Below are positions 20,937-30,995 of a DNA stretch of 64,000 nt, in pieces. This stretch comes from an uncultured Lutibacter sp. (GTDB lineage Bacteria > Bacteroidota > Bacteroidia > Flavobacteriales > Flavobacteriaceae), in NCBI RefSeq assembly GCF_937891065.1, contig NZ_CALAEQ010000099.1, forward strand, positions 1-64,000, in the 5' to 3' direction. Numbering within the stretch: the first letter of the stretch is position 1; every line of letters starts with the position of its first letter. Made by a program: the position numbers and the translations under genes. Under the pieces are notes generated by a model. The model worked only from the letters and a program-made list of their open reading frames with translations. It did no database searches and was not told the origin of the DNA.

Positions 20937-21218
20937 TTAAAAATAATAACGTTTATTATTTGGGTTTTTAACGTATTTCCTGCTATTATCCCATTTCACA
21001 TAAGTTGTATACCAATATCCCTGATACTCTATTTCTATATCCGAAATATCCCCATAAGCATCTATAGTATACCTAATTGGAGAACTTGTTCCATCACTAT
21101 GATAACCTGTTGTGTAATTCCAAGAAGTTGAATATTCAGTTTTAAAACTTTTTGATTCTACGTTTCCATATGAAATACTGCTGAATGCTAAAAACAATGT
21201 AAATAATAATATTCTCAT
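20937..21218 (-). CDS. Small secreted hypothetical protein (island cargo)
   Basis: Signal peptide 'MRILLFTLFLAFSSISYG', Tyr/Trp-rich mature region. Confidence 0.55.
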   Translation of the reverse strand: MRILLFTLFLAFSSISYGNVESKSFKTEYSTSWNYTTGYHSDGTSSPIRYTIDAYGDISDIEIEYQGYWYTTYVKWDNSRKYVKNPNNKRYYF

Positions 21219-21280
21219 AATTAATTAATTTTAAACACCTACTCTAATTAAAGGTTTTCAGTTTCCCCTTGTAAAAATCA

Positions 21281-22003
21281 CTATTCATCAAAAAAGAAAT
21301 CGTGAATTTTAATAATCTCACTTCTTCCTATTTGCACTAAATCTCTAGTTTCTTTAAGAAAAATTCCTAGTGATCGTTCATTATAAATAAATTTCATTTC
21401 ATCTGAGTAATCTGTAACCACATACATATCACCTCCTAATTTATAAAATGGAATATCTAAATCTCCTTTTCCCTTTACTCCTTTATTTACAATTTTACCA
21501 GCAATCAAAGCTTCTTTTATATGACTTTCATTCACTTGACCTGAAGCAACTTTCACATATGAAGTCATCATTTTCAGCCATTCTGGGCTATCTATAAGCA
21601 TCCAATTAACTTTAGAGAAATCTATACCTTGATCATTTATCCAACCACGACTAGTAAATCCAAATAACACTTGTTTTTTACCATCAAGTTCTGGTTTATC
21701 CATTGGTTTAAACTCCTGAATATTAAACAGTATAACAGATACTGAAGACATATCTTTTAACTTTTTTCCTTCAAAATCCAGTGTTTTTAATGAAAAGCTA
21801 GTCATTGCAGGTTGATTTGCTAATACCCACTGTGTTGCAGTAAGTTCAGCTTGTTCCTGCATTTGTTTAACAGCGGCTATCCCTGCACCTATAGCAAGTA
21901 ATCCTCCTGCAACAGCTGCAATTGCGGCTCCATCTTTTTGGGCTGTAGCTTGTTTAGGAATTAAAATTGATACAATAACAAGTAATAAAATAATTCTTTT
22001 CAT
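21281..22003 (-). CDS. Exported hypothetical protein (island cargo)
   Basis: Signal peptide 'MKRIILLLVIVSILIPKQATAQ' followed by a Gly/Ala-rich hydrophobic segment; 240 aa. Confidence 0.65.
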   Translation of the reverse strand: MKRIILLLVIVSILIPKQATAQKDGAAIAAVAGGLLAIGAGIAAVKQMQEQAELTATQWVLANQPAMTSFSLKTLDFEGKKLKDMSSVSVILFNIQEFKPMDKPELDGKKQVLFGFTSRGWINDQGIDFSKVNWMLIDSPEWLKMMTSYVKVASGQVNESHIKEALIAGKIVNKGVKGKGDLDIPFYKLGGDMYVVTDYSDEMKFIYNERSLGIFLKETRDLVQIGRSEIIKIHDFFFDE

Positions 22004-22314
22004 TTCTTTTTTTTAATTTTCTACTCTTATGGATTTTCAAATTCCTCCCCGTTTATTAAAGTGGTTTCTGGACTCCACTATTATATATAACCCAACAGAA
22101 ATTATCAAAGAGATTTACTCTTTATGTTTTAACAAAAAAGAAAAGGAATTGTAGCAATTTTTTCATAGGGTTTCATAACAACTTTAAAACTAAGTAGTTT
22201 AAGTGTAAAATATGATGATAATTATCACACACTCAAATTTAGCCTGAATTAATAATTATACTTTACGGAAATCCGTAATGTTTTAATAAAATTTAGGAAG
22301 ATTTTAATAAAAAA

Positions 22315-22335
22315 CCCACTTCTTCGAGAGGTGGG
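22315..22335 (-). terminator. Intrinsic terminator at the 3' end of the PUL operon
   Basis: CCCACTTCT TCG AGAGGTGGG stem (one G-U) with A-run on + strand (T-run on minus). Confidence 0.65.
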
Positions 22336-22433
22336 TAAATTGCTATGAAAAAGATGTAGGAAAAATAACCTACGTTTTATAAATTTCAATTAGCTTAAAG
22401 TAATTATTAAATCTTAATTCGGTGTTTTTGATA

Positions 22434-23885
22434 TTACTTTTTAGCAAAAACTGATTCCATTTCTTCCAAAGTTTTCCCTTTGGTTTCTGGAATGAATTTC
22501 CATACAAATACAATGATTAGAATGATAAATCCTGAAAATATAAAATATGGTAGTGCATTGTTCCAAACTCCACCTTTAATCTGTAATTTATTTACATCGC
22601 TTTCTACAATTATAGGGAAAGTTTGGGAAACAAAATAGTTAGCCATCCATTGTCCCGCAACAGCTATAGATAAAGCAACACTGCGTATTTTATTTGGGAA
22701 AATCTCTGATAAAATTACCCAAACCACAGGTCCCATTGACATAGCAAATGATGCAATAAAAATTAAAATACCAACTAAACTAATAATTCCTTCTGAAGAA
22801 GATATTGTAGGCATTCCTGCTGAATTTAATTGAGAATAATCACTAAAATATAAGGTGAATCCCATCATTAAAAAACCAATTAACATCCCAAAACCACCTA
22901 TCATAAGTAATGGTTTTCTTCCAAATTTATCAACAGTAAACATTGCTATAAATGTAAATACTAAATTAACTGTTGCTAATAATATTTGCTGTAATAATAT
23001 ATCTTCCTTACCAAACCCTAATGCTTGTTCAAAAATATCGGCGCCATAATATAACACAGCGTTTATTCCTGTGAATTGTTGTAATACTGAAAGTATTGTA
23101 CCAATAATTATAATTGGAAGAAAAGATTTAGAGAATATTGAAACTTTTACTGTTTTACCTTCACTTTGAATAGACTCTTTAATTTCAATAAATTCTTGAT
23201 TTCCAATTTCTTCTCCATGAATTTTGGTTAACACATCTTTAGCTTCATTCTCTTTTCCTTTCATCATTAACCAACGTGGACTTTTAGGGACAAAAAATAA
23301 CAGTGATAGAAATAAGAACGCTGGTATTAATTCAGACCAAAACATGTATCTCCAACCCATAGAAATATTTTCACTCTCAGTCATACCATTTCCAATAAAA
23401 TAAGTAGCTAAAAACACCGCAAAAAATCCAATTACTATGGCTAACTGATAAAAAGTAACTAGGGTCCCTCTCTTGTTTGCAGGGGCAATTTCAGCAATAT
23501 ACATTGGTGCATTCATAGATGCCATACCAATAGCAATACCTCCCAATATTCTAAAAAACACCATTAGTGAAATTGATTCTGGTAATATACTTGGTAAACC
23601 CGATCCCCAAGCTGAAATAGCAAACAAAATCGCTGCTATAATTAATGATTTTTTACGACCAATAGATTTGCTCAATATACCAGAGCATGCTGCTCCAGCT
23701 AAAGCCCCAATCAAAGCACTACTAACAATAAATCCTTTTAATGCACCTGTTAACTCAAAATATTTTGAAAAATAAAACTGAGTTCCGTTTATTACTCCTG
23801 TGTCATAACCAAATAATAAACCTCCTAAGGTTATAACTATAGTAATAAAGTAAATGTTTATTCTTTTGTTTGATGAATTGTTCAT
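22434..23885 (-). CDS. Sugar porter family MFS transporter
   Basis: 'GGLLFGYDTGVINGT', 'GRKKSLI', 'PKSPRWLMMKGKENEA', 'IPETKGKTLEEME' sugar-porter signatures. Confidence 0.93.
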   Translation of the reverse strand: MNNSSNKRINIYFITIVITLGGLLFGYDTGVINGTQFYFSKYFELTGALKGFIVSSALIGALAGAACSGILSKSIGRKKSLIIAAILFAISAWGSGLPSILPESISLMVFFRILGGIAIGMASMNAPMYIAEIAPANKRGTLVTFYQLAIVIGFFAVFLATYFIGNGMTESENISMGWRYMFWSELIPAFLFLSLLFFVPKSPRWLMMKGKENEAKDVLTKIHGEEIGNQEFIEIKESIQSEGKTVKVSIFSKSFLPIIIIGTILSVLQQFTGINAVLYYGADIFEQALGFGKEDILLQQILLATVNLVFTFIAMFTVDKFGRKPLLMIGGFGMLIGFLMMGFTLYFSDYSQLNSAGMPTISSSEGIISLVGILIFIASFAMSMGPVVWVILSEIFPNKIRSVALSIAVAGQWMANYFVSQTFPIIVESDVNKLQIKGGVWNNALPYFIFSGFIILIIVFVWKFIPETKGKTLEEMESVFAKK

Positions 23886-23890
23886 TATAC

Positions 23891-26545
23891 TTATATTTTT
23901 ATCAATCTTAAATAATCAATCATTGCCTTGTTTATAGCTACATTCATATTGATATTCCAATCTTCAAATGTTATGTTTATTGTATTATCTCCCTTTTTAA
24001 AATTAATTTTATATGAATTAGAATACCCCCAATCTGACCATTCATCCAATCCTCTTTGAGGTAAAACTATAGCACCTAAATAATTATCATTAACATACAG
24101 TGATCTGCTGGTGCATTTATTGTCTGTATTCCATGGGCCACTCCCATTTGAATATTTAAAATCCAGATAATAATCTCCTGATTGTTCCATAGGGATATTT
24201 ATTGTAAAGTTTTTATTTTTAGTATTTGAAAACTCAACAAATCCATTTCCACTAAAATTGATATAATTCAACGCTGATTTTTCAACAAAATCTTCAATTT
24301 CAAATAGTACAGGCTTATTTTTATTTATCAAAATAGGTTCGCTAACAAATGATTCTAAACCAAATTTATCGACTGAACTAACAGCGTATTCTGCTATATC
24401 TTGCAGATCAATACTATATGATTCTAAGTCTATATTATTTATTAATTTTCCGTTTTTATAAATATTGTACGATTTTGCTCCCTCAATTGAATTCCAAATC
24501 AAATTGTGGTTATTTAATGATACTTTGGGGGCTGCAGGTGAAAATTTATTATCTACTAAATTTATACCATCCTTTGAAAAATCATTATTCATCATTTCAA
24601 TTTTCAATTCATGTGTACCTCTAGTTACCCCAAGAATTATTGCTTTCTCTACTTTTTCATTATCCAAATAAACCGAAGCTATTTTATTTCCAAACCCTTC
24701 TACAGTAATATTTAAAATAGCATCTCGGTACTTGAAATTATTCAATGTTCTTTTGCCTCCATAATTTCTAGGTATTACAGGATTAAACTCAAGATGATCT
24801 TCTTCAAATTGCATCCCTAAAAAGACTCTGTAAACCATGGCTAAATTTCCAGCCATACTCCATAACATTCTATGTGAATTTATCTCCGTCCCTTTAAAAT
24901 CACCATTATCTGCTACCATATTTTCATAATTTGTCAAATACAACCCTGCTGCTCTATAAATAGAGGCCAGACCATGATTTAAAACCTTTTCATTTCCAGC
25001 TTTGGCAGCTGCTAAATTCCAATAAGACTGTACAAATGGCCATATACCATTGTTGTGATAAGGGGGAATTGATGGAATTTGAGGATAAATACAAGTCGCA
25101 CCAAATTCAGTTAGTGGTGAGTTTTGAATAATTGATTTTGCTCTTTGATTGTCTGCAACGCCAAAGATTACTGCAAGTGACTCTCCTAAAGCCTCATATC
25201 TTTTTGAAGGTATTAAAAAATTTCTACCATAAAGATATTGTGCATAATAGCCTTCTTCTTTTATCCATAAATAGGTGTTTATTCCTTCTTTTATTTCTGA
25301 AGCAATTTTTTCATATTTAAATGAATCTTCACCAAGTATCTTAGCCATTTTTGATAAAATGATATGAGTTTGATAATGCACCACGTTTGTACCAAGATTT
25401 TGGGATACATATATATCTTTATTTGACATCCACTTTGGGTATGTTTGTTCTCTCCAATCTAAAAATGAAGATTCACCAGAATACATTCCAGTCTCTTTAG
25501 ATCTAATTATTTTATAATCATCATCGACGGTGTTTTTGATAATCACATAGACTTTTCTTAACCAGTTTATATCTCCAGTAGTTTTATAGATTTCCCAGGC
25601 TGCTAATGCCCATGTTGTCCTATCAGATGAAATAGGCCATGCACCACCAGAACCTGTATCCTGAATTATCCTATCTCTTTTTACTTTTTTTAATAAACTA
25701 ATTTTTGCTACCTCAGGTTCCAAATAAGCAAATGCTAAAAGTATGCTATAACTGATATCTCTAGTCCAAACACCACTCCATTTAGCTCCTGTTCTAAAAG
25801 TACTATCTGGTTCAATTGCCAACTTAGACTCTTCTAATGACATGTTGTACAATGCATCAACTATAGGCTGATCTGAAGAATATTTTGCTGAGTTAGATAA
25901 ATTCTCAGTAAGTTTCCATTCCTTTTCTTCATTTTTTAGTAGAGGGTTTAATATCAACGTAATTTCATAAATATTATCCTTATCCAAATCACTCATTTTT
26001 AACTTTCTTTCATCGAGATTTACAAAGTCCCACGTAAGAGGTAAAGCTCCTCCAGCTATATAGACTCCTTTAAAATCAGATTTTGCAATTTTAGAACCAT
26101 CTGCGCATTGATAATATCCTTTTTCTTTAAATTGGCTAAAAACAGGAGACATATCAAGTTTAAAAGTAAAATTATAATCAACAGGTAAAATACTTTCTTC
26201 ATTATTCATTTCTTCAATAAGAGGCTCCCCAAAAGAATATATTGCTGATTCTTTTTGATTTTTAATTAAAATCTGTCTATCAACTCCTTGAGCTAAATCA
26301 TTATCTTTTTCGTTAATACTAAATTTGAATGAAATAAGATTTGAATATGTTTGATTTTCTTGGCTTTTATAATTTGATTTTATATGATTTGATGAAATAA
26401 CTTTCGCTATATTATCTCCCTGAACAATTGAACTTTCATTCAACGTAAATTTCTTGGACTGATATAGCTTGTTATCTTTATTTATACAACTAGCAAAAAA
26501 AATAACCCCTAATAAATAGGCAAAGCTTGATTTTGAATACTTCAT
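23891..26545 (-). CDS. Putative six-hairpin ((alpha/alpha)6) glycosidase / glycogen-debranching-like lipoprotein with C-terminal CBM6/35-like domain
   Basis: Lipobox 'FFASC'; 'WSGVWTRDISYSILLAFAYLEPE', 'GGAWPISSDRTTWALAAWEIYKTTGD', 'NNGIWPFVQSYWNLAAAKAG'; C-terminal 'FEIEDFVEKSALNYINFSGNGFVEF...AMIDYLRLIKI'. Confidence 0.75.
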   Translation of the reverse strand: MKYSKSSFAYLLGVIFFASCINKDNKLYQSKKFTLNESSIVQGDNIAKVISSNHIKSNYKSQENQTYSNLISFKFSINEKDNDLAQGVDRQILIKNQKESAIYSFGEPLIEEMNNEESILPVDYNFTFKLDMSPVFSQFKEKGYYQCADGSKIAKSDFKGVYIAGGALPLTWDFVNLDERKLKMSDLDKDNIYEITLILNPLLKNEEKEWKLTENLSNSAKYSSDQPIVDALYNMSLEESKLAIEPDSTFRTGAKWSGVWTRDISYSILLAFAYLEPEVAKISLLKKVKRDRIIQDTGSGGAWPISSDRTTWALAAWEIYKTTGDINWLRKVYVIIKNTVDDDYKIIRSKETGMYSGESSFLDWREQTYPKWMSNKDIYVSQNLGTNVVHYQTHIILSKMAKILGEDSFKYEKIASEIKEGINTYLWIKEEGYYAQYLYGRNFLIPSKRYEALGESLAVIFGVADNQRAKSIIQNSPLTEFGATCIYPQIPSIPPYHNNGIWPFVQSYWNLAAAKAGNEKVLNHGLASIYRAAGLYLTNYENMVADNGDFKGTEINSHRMLWSMAGNLAMVYRVFLGMQFEEDHLEFNPVIPRNYGGKRTLNNFKYRDAILNITVEGFGNKIASVYLDNEKVEKAIILGVTRGTHELKIEMMNNDFSKDGINLVDNKFSPAAPKVSLNNHNLIWNSIEGAKSYNIYKNGKLINNIDLESYSIDLQDIAEYAVSSVDKFGLESFVSEPILINKNKPVLFEIEDFVEKSALNYINFSGNGFVEFSNTKNKNFTINIPMEQSGDYYLDFKYSNGSGPWNTDNKCTSRSLYVNDNYLGAIVLPQRGLDEWSDWGYSNSYKINFKKGDNTINITFEDWNINMNVAINKAMIDYLRLIKI

Positions 26546-26547
26546 TT

Positions 26548-29052
26548 CTAATTATTTATTATAATTACTTGCTTCATTTTGTTATCAGGTAATTTTATAT
26601 ATAGAATTCCTTTTTTGGAATCGAAATTATACCCTGATACTTTAAAATCAAAATTTCTATTTTCAAAAAGCTTATTCCATTTATTTTTTTTGATTTTTTT
26701 ATCATTTAAAACTACAGATTTTGGCCTTTTACTTGTATGTATTTGTACCCAATAATTTCTATCTTCAGTATTAAAAAGCTCACTTATAGCTGGCTCATGA
26801 ATGATTAATTTTTCAAAATCTTTACTATCTTGATATTCTATTTTTGTTTTTGAAAATACATTCTTTTTATAATTATTCGTTTCTCCATCATCTTCATAAA
26901 TTATAAATGAAGTGTTATTGTTTTGTTTAGGATAAATATCCAAGATCAATGGATAATTTTTTTGAGCTCCTATAAATTGCATAACTGGCATCATAGGTAT
27001 TATAGAACCTTCCTTAATGAACATTGGAATGATGTCGATAGGTGTTTTATAAGAAATATAGGAAGAGCCTTCATATACTTTACTTGGATTATTGAAATCA
27101 ATCCAATTGCCTTTGGGTAGATATATATTTTTATTGATCTCACCTTCTTTAACAACCGGAGCAATGAGCAACTCTTTTCCTAATAAAAATTGATCATCAA
27201 TTTCAAAAGTTCTAGTATCTGAAGGGTATTCTAAAAATAATGCTCTCATTATAGGCAAGCCTGTATCATATGCTTCACGAGCATATGTATAGATATAAGG
27301 GTGTAATTTATACTTTAATTCAATTGCTTTTTTAGCAATAATTGTTTCTTTATCACCAAATAACCATGGCTCAACTGCATTGTTTCCTTCATGATGAGCA
27401 CGGCTTAATGGATTAAAAACACCAAATTGTAACCATCTAACATATAATTCAGAAAATTCTTCATAATCTGTTATATCTCCACAATACCCAGATATATCTG
27501 TTGTCCAAAAAGGAACTAAACCTAAACCTGCTGAAAGACCTAAAGGAATTTGATTTTCTAAATTAATCCAACCATTTAAAACATTACTTCCATTTCCGCT
27601 ATCTCCTGACCATCCAAAAGTATATCGTTGCATCCCAGCATATGCTGCTCTAGTCATTTGAAAAACACGTTGATTAGGATTGCGTTTCTCAAATTGTTCT
27701 GTTACAACCTTGTCCCATGTCAACCCATAAACATTATGTATCTCATCATGATTTCCTAAATAATGCTTCATATTTAATCTATCTGTACTTTCTTCATTAC
27801 TCCATGCAGGTTCACCCATATCTGTCCAAAAACCTTTTATTCCATCATCAATGGGTTTTTGTTGAAGTTCTCCCCACCAATCAGACACTTTTGGATTTGT
27901 AAAATCTACAACCCCAGCATTTCCTCCCCAAGGCCAAGGCATATCATAGCTTTTGTTTGTTCTTATATCAGCAACAAAATAATTATTTGCATTTGCATAA
28001 TCCCATTGATCTGTATTTGATTGTGATACTATTGGATCTTGAGAAACAATTACTTTAAATCCTTCAGTCAATAAATCAGATAACATCTTTTTTGGGTTGC
28101 TATATTTATCTTTGTGCCAATCAAAATTTTGCAGAGCATCAACCCATCCAATATCCTGATAAATAATATCACAAGGAATATTTCTCTCCCTATATTCTTT
28201 TGCAATTTCTCTAGTAAGTTTTTCTGTAGTTAGTAATCCTCGGCTTTGAGAAAATCCAAAAGCCCATTTTGGAGGAAGAATTGGTTGACCTGTTAATTGA
28301 ATATAAGATTTAAATATTTCCTTATAATTTTTACCATACATAAAATAATAAATAAAAGGTCCTCCTGGTGTTGAGAAAGAATAATATTCGTTTGATTCCT
28401 CTCCAAAATCAAATTTGGTTTTATACGTATTATCAAAAAATATTCCGTAGTTATAGTTGCTTACAAAAAATGGGATGCTTTTATAAAGAGGATCTTCTAT
28501 TTCTGAATAACACGGTTTATCACTATTCCACATTACATAAGATTTCCCTCTTCTATCCAAAGATCCAGTTTTCTCTCCTAATCCAAAAAAGTGTTCGTCC
28601 TGTCTCAAAACTTTTTTAGTAATTATATTGGAATCTTCATAGGAAAAACCCCCTTTAACTAAATCTCCTAAAATCAACTTTTGATATTTATCAAATATTT
28701 GGATATTAAACGGATTTTTTGACACACGAACTCTCAAATCACCTGTAAATATCTCAAATGCAGAACTAGAATCTTGAACTGATATTGTAATTGAATTGTC
28801 AAAATCTTCATTAATAACAGCAAATGATTCATTATTTCTTTCAAAATCTCCGTTTGGTGAAAACCAACATTTAATATTTTTAGAATCCAAGAATTTAAGA
28901 GCTATTTTTGCTCCATCATTGCATTTAAAAATGACGTTGTTGTCTATTTTTTCATAACTTTTACAAGATAAAACCTGTTTGTTTTGAGAATAAATCTGTA
29001 TTCCAATTAATAGAAATATGAAAATGCTATACGATTTTTTAAATTTAATCAT
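26548..29052 (-). CDS. Glycoside hydrolase family 31 alpha-glucosidase-like
   Basis: 'IPCDIIYQDIGW', 'GIKGFWTDMGEPAW', 'RAAYAGMQRYTFGWSGDSG', 'DDGETNNYKK'. Confidence 0.93.
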   Translation of the reverse strand: MIKFKKSYSIFIFLLIGIQIYSQNKQVLSCKSYEKIDNNVIFKCNDGAKIALKFLDSKNIKCWFSPNGDFERNNESFAVINEDFDNSITISVQDSSSAFEIFTGDLRVRVSKNPFNIQIFDKYQKLILGDLVKGGFSYEDSNIITKKVLRQDEHFFGLGEKTGSLDRRGKSYVMWNSDKPCYSEIEDPLYKSIPFFVSNYNYGIFFDNTYKTKFDFGEESNEYYSFSTPGGPFIYYFMYGKNYKEIFKSYIQLTGQPILPPKWAFGFSQSRGLLTTEKLTREIAKEYRERNIPCDIIYQDIGWVDALQNFDWHKDKYSNPKKMLSDLLTEGFKVIVSQDPIVSQSNTDQWDYANANNYFVADIRTNKSYDMPWPWGGNAGVVDFTNPKVSDWWGELQQKPIDDGIKGFWTDMGEPAWSNEESTDRLNMKHYLGNHDEIHNVYGLTWDKVVTEQFEKRNPNQRVFQMTRAAYAGMQRYTFGWSGDSGNGSNVLNGWINLENQIPLGLSAGLGLVPFWTTDISGYCGDITDYEEFSELYVRWLQFGVFNPLSRAHHEGNNAVEPWLFGDKETIIAKKAIELKYKLHPYIYTYAREAYDTGLPIMRALFLEYPSDTRTFEIDDQFLLGKELLIAPVVKEGEINKNIYLPKGNWIDFNNPSKVYEGSSYISYKTPIDIIPMFIKEGSIIPMMPVMQFIGAQKNYPLILDIYPKQNNNTSFIIYEDDGETNNYKKNVFSKTKIEYQDSKDFEKLIIHEPAISELFNTEDRNYWVQIHTSKRPKSVVLNDKKIKKNKWNKLFENRNFDFKVSGYNFDSKKGILYIKLPDNKMKQVIIINN

Positions 29053-29107
29053 TTGATTGTGTTTACTTTAATACTATTTGCGATACTCCTCAAGAATAAT
29101 AAATTAG

Positions 29108-30874
29108 TTAATTGTATTCTACTACTATCATCCCCCAATATTGAAGTGAAGGAATTTTAAAAACTAAATTGTTTCCATTTTGAGTAAATTCCAATTCTCT
29201 TGAACTTCCTTTATTTAAATCTGGTGAAGCATACCAAACCTTGGTTACAATTTTATTGCTTGTGAGATTTAGCATGAAATCTTTTCTAATTTGAGGTGTA
29301 TTTTGATCTCCATGTGTATCTCTCCATGTTAATATATTACTATCTGAAAAATTTATTAAATGAATGATTTGTTTATCTGAAAACTCCTTACCAATAACAG
29401 ATACTTTTGAAAAAACAGGAGGCCAATTTCTTAAACTTATTTTGCCGTCTCCAGAAACCAATTCTGGATTATTAAAAGTACCTCCATCTCTCAATAAGTT
29501 TTGATAGGCAACTAAAAAATTATAGTATGATCTAAGGTTCTTTTTTAATTCCGAACTTATATTTAAATTATTGTTTGGAAAATATTCTTTACCTAACATA
29601 TGTTCCCCTAATTCCAAATGAGAACCTCCAAAAGCGAATATTACAGCATCTGCCAATAAAACACTAGGAGTATTAAAAACCCCAGAGTTATTAGCCAAAT
29701 CATAATTCAAATATGCAGCTAATACGGTATTTAGAGAATTATTTGATAATGTATTATTATTTTGAATAATGGAAGCTAAATCATCAAACCCTTCATTACC
29801 ATCCCAAACTTCTGTATAAGCAAAATCTACAGATTCATTTAATATTTGTGATTGCCCATATTGATTTACAGCATTTAGAACCATTTTTTTGTTTGGAAAT
29901 GTATTTTTTAAATTTGATAAGAAAGGACCAAAAGAATCTTCTATGTTTACAACATCTCCATTGTAATTATATACTTTACCCCGATTTCCAAGTTGATCTA
30001 AATGCCAACCATCAAAATCTAGATTATTGTAGATGTTTCGTGTTTTTTGAAAAATATAATCTTGCCATAAAGTATTAGCAGGGTTTAAAACTAGAATATC
30101 ACTTAAAGCCCAATTATCATCCAAATCATGTTTGTTAATATTTTGATGATTTGAATCATTAAAAAGCATCCATTCAATTGAAACCTCATCAGTTGCAAAA
30201 TCCTCCCAAGCTCCATATAATAGGTTATAACTCATAGATGCAATATTCATCTCTTTAGATTTTTGTATATAATTTTCTACAGTTCTAAAGTAAGTATCTC
30301 GTTTTGCTATATCTAGCCAATTTGATGCTGGAGAATCACCATCCATTTTTAGAGGTAAATGATGTTTATTATGCCAATCATAATATTGCAGTCCATTAAT
30401 ATGATAATCTTTTAAATTATCAATAACTTGATTCATTTGATTATCTGAAATATCTCCAAATTTTGAAAGAAAACCATATCTAGGAAATTTTGTCCAATCT
30501 GAAGATACATCTACAGCTACTGATCCAACTGCAATTTCATCTTCATCCACAGACCGATATAACTCTATCATATAGCCTTTAAAATCATCTGAAGGCGGAT
30601 ACCATTCCCAAGAGGTTCCTGATAAGGATTCCTGTGATAAAACCTTATTAAGGTATTTATATTTTATAGTAATATTACTATAAGCATTATCAGATGAAAA
30701 AACGATTTTTTCTCCTGGAGCATAAACTGCTTTATCTGTTTTTATATTGATTTCAACTATTTCTACTATTTCCTCTGGAATATAGTTTATATCTTCATTA
30801 TTGTTTTTACTACAATTACTTAAGAATATTAGTACTAATAGACAACATAATATCTTAATAAGATATTTCTTCAT
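29108..30874 (-). CDS. Glycoside hydrolase family 66 (dextranase-like) lipoprotein
   Basis: Lipobox 'FLSNC'; 'YHINGLQYYDWHNKHHLPL', 'LDFDGWHLDQLGNRG', 'DFAYTEVWDGNEGF' match the GH66 pattern. Confidence 0.88.
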   Translation of the reverse strand: MKKYLIKILCCLLVLIFLSNCSKNNNEDINYIPEEIVEIVEINIKTDKAVYAPGEKIVFSSDNAYSNITIKYKYLNKVLSQESLSGTSWEWYPPSDDFKGYMIELYRSVDEDEIAVGSVAVDVSSDWTKFPRYGFLSKFGDISDNQMNQVIDNLKDYHINGLQYYDWHNKHHLPLKMDGDSPASNWLDIAKRDTYFRTVENYIQKSKEMNIASMSYNLLYGAWEDFATDEVSIEWMLFNDSNHQNINKHDLDDNWALSDILVLNPANTLWQDYIFQKTRNIYNNLDFDGWHLDQLGNRGKVYNYNGDVVNIEDSFGPFLSNLKNTFPNKKMVLNAVNQYGQSQILNESVDFAYTEVWDGNEGFDDLASIIQNNNTLSNNSLNTVLAAYLNYDLANNSGVFNTPSVLLADAVIFAFGGSHLELGEHMLGKEYFPNNNLNISSELKKNLRSYYNFLVAYQNLLRDGGTFNNPELVSGDGKISLRNWPPVFSKVSVIGKEFSDKQIIHLINFSDSNILTWRDTHGDQNTPQIRKDFMLNLTSNKIVTKVWYASPDLNKGSSRELEFTQNGNNLVFKIPSLQYWGMIVVEYN

Positions 30875-30995
30875 GGCTTAGAATTTATAAAAAATTTAAA
30901 CTTTGAGAAAAGACTCAATTAAAGGGGAATAATGAATTTAACACACCCCCCCTTTTTTCGCTGTTTTCACAACTTCATTCTTAACTCAATAATTA

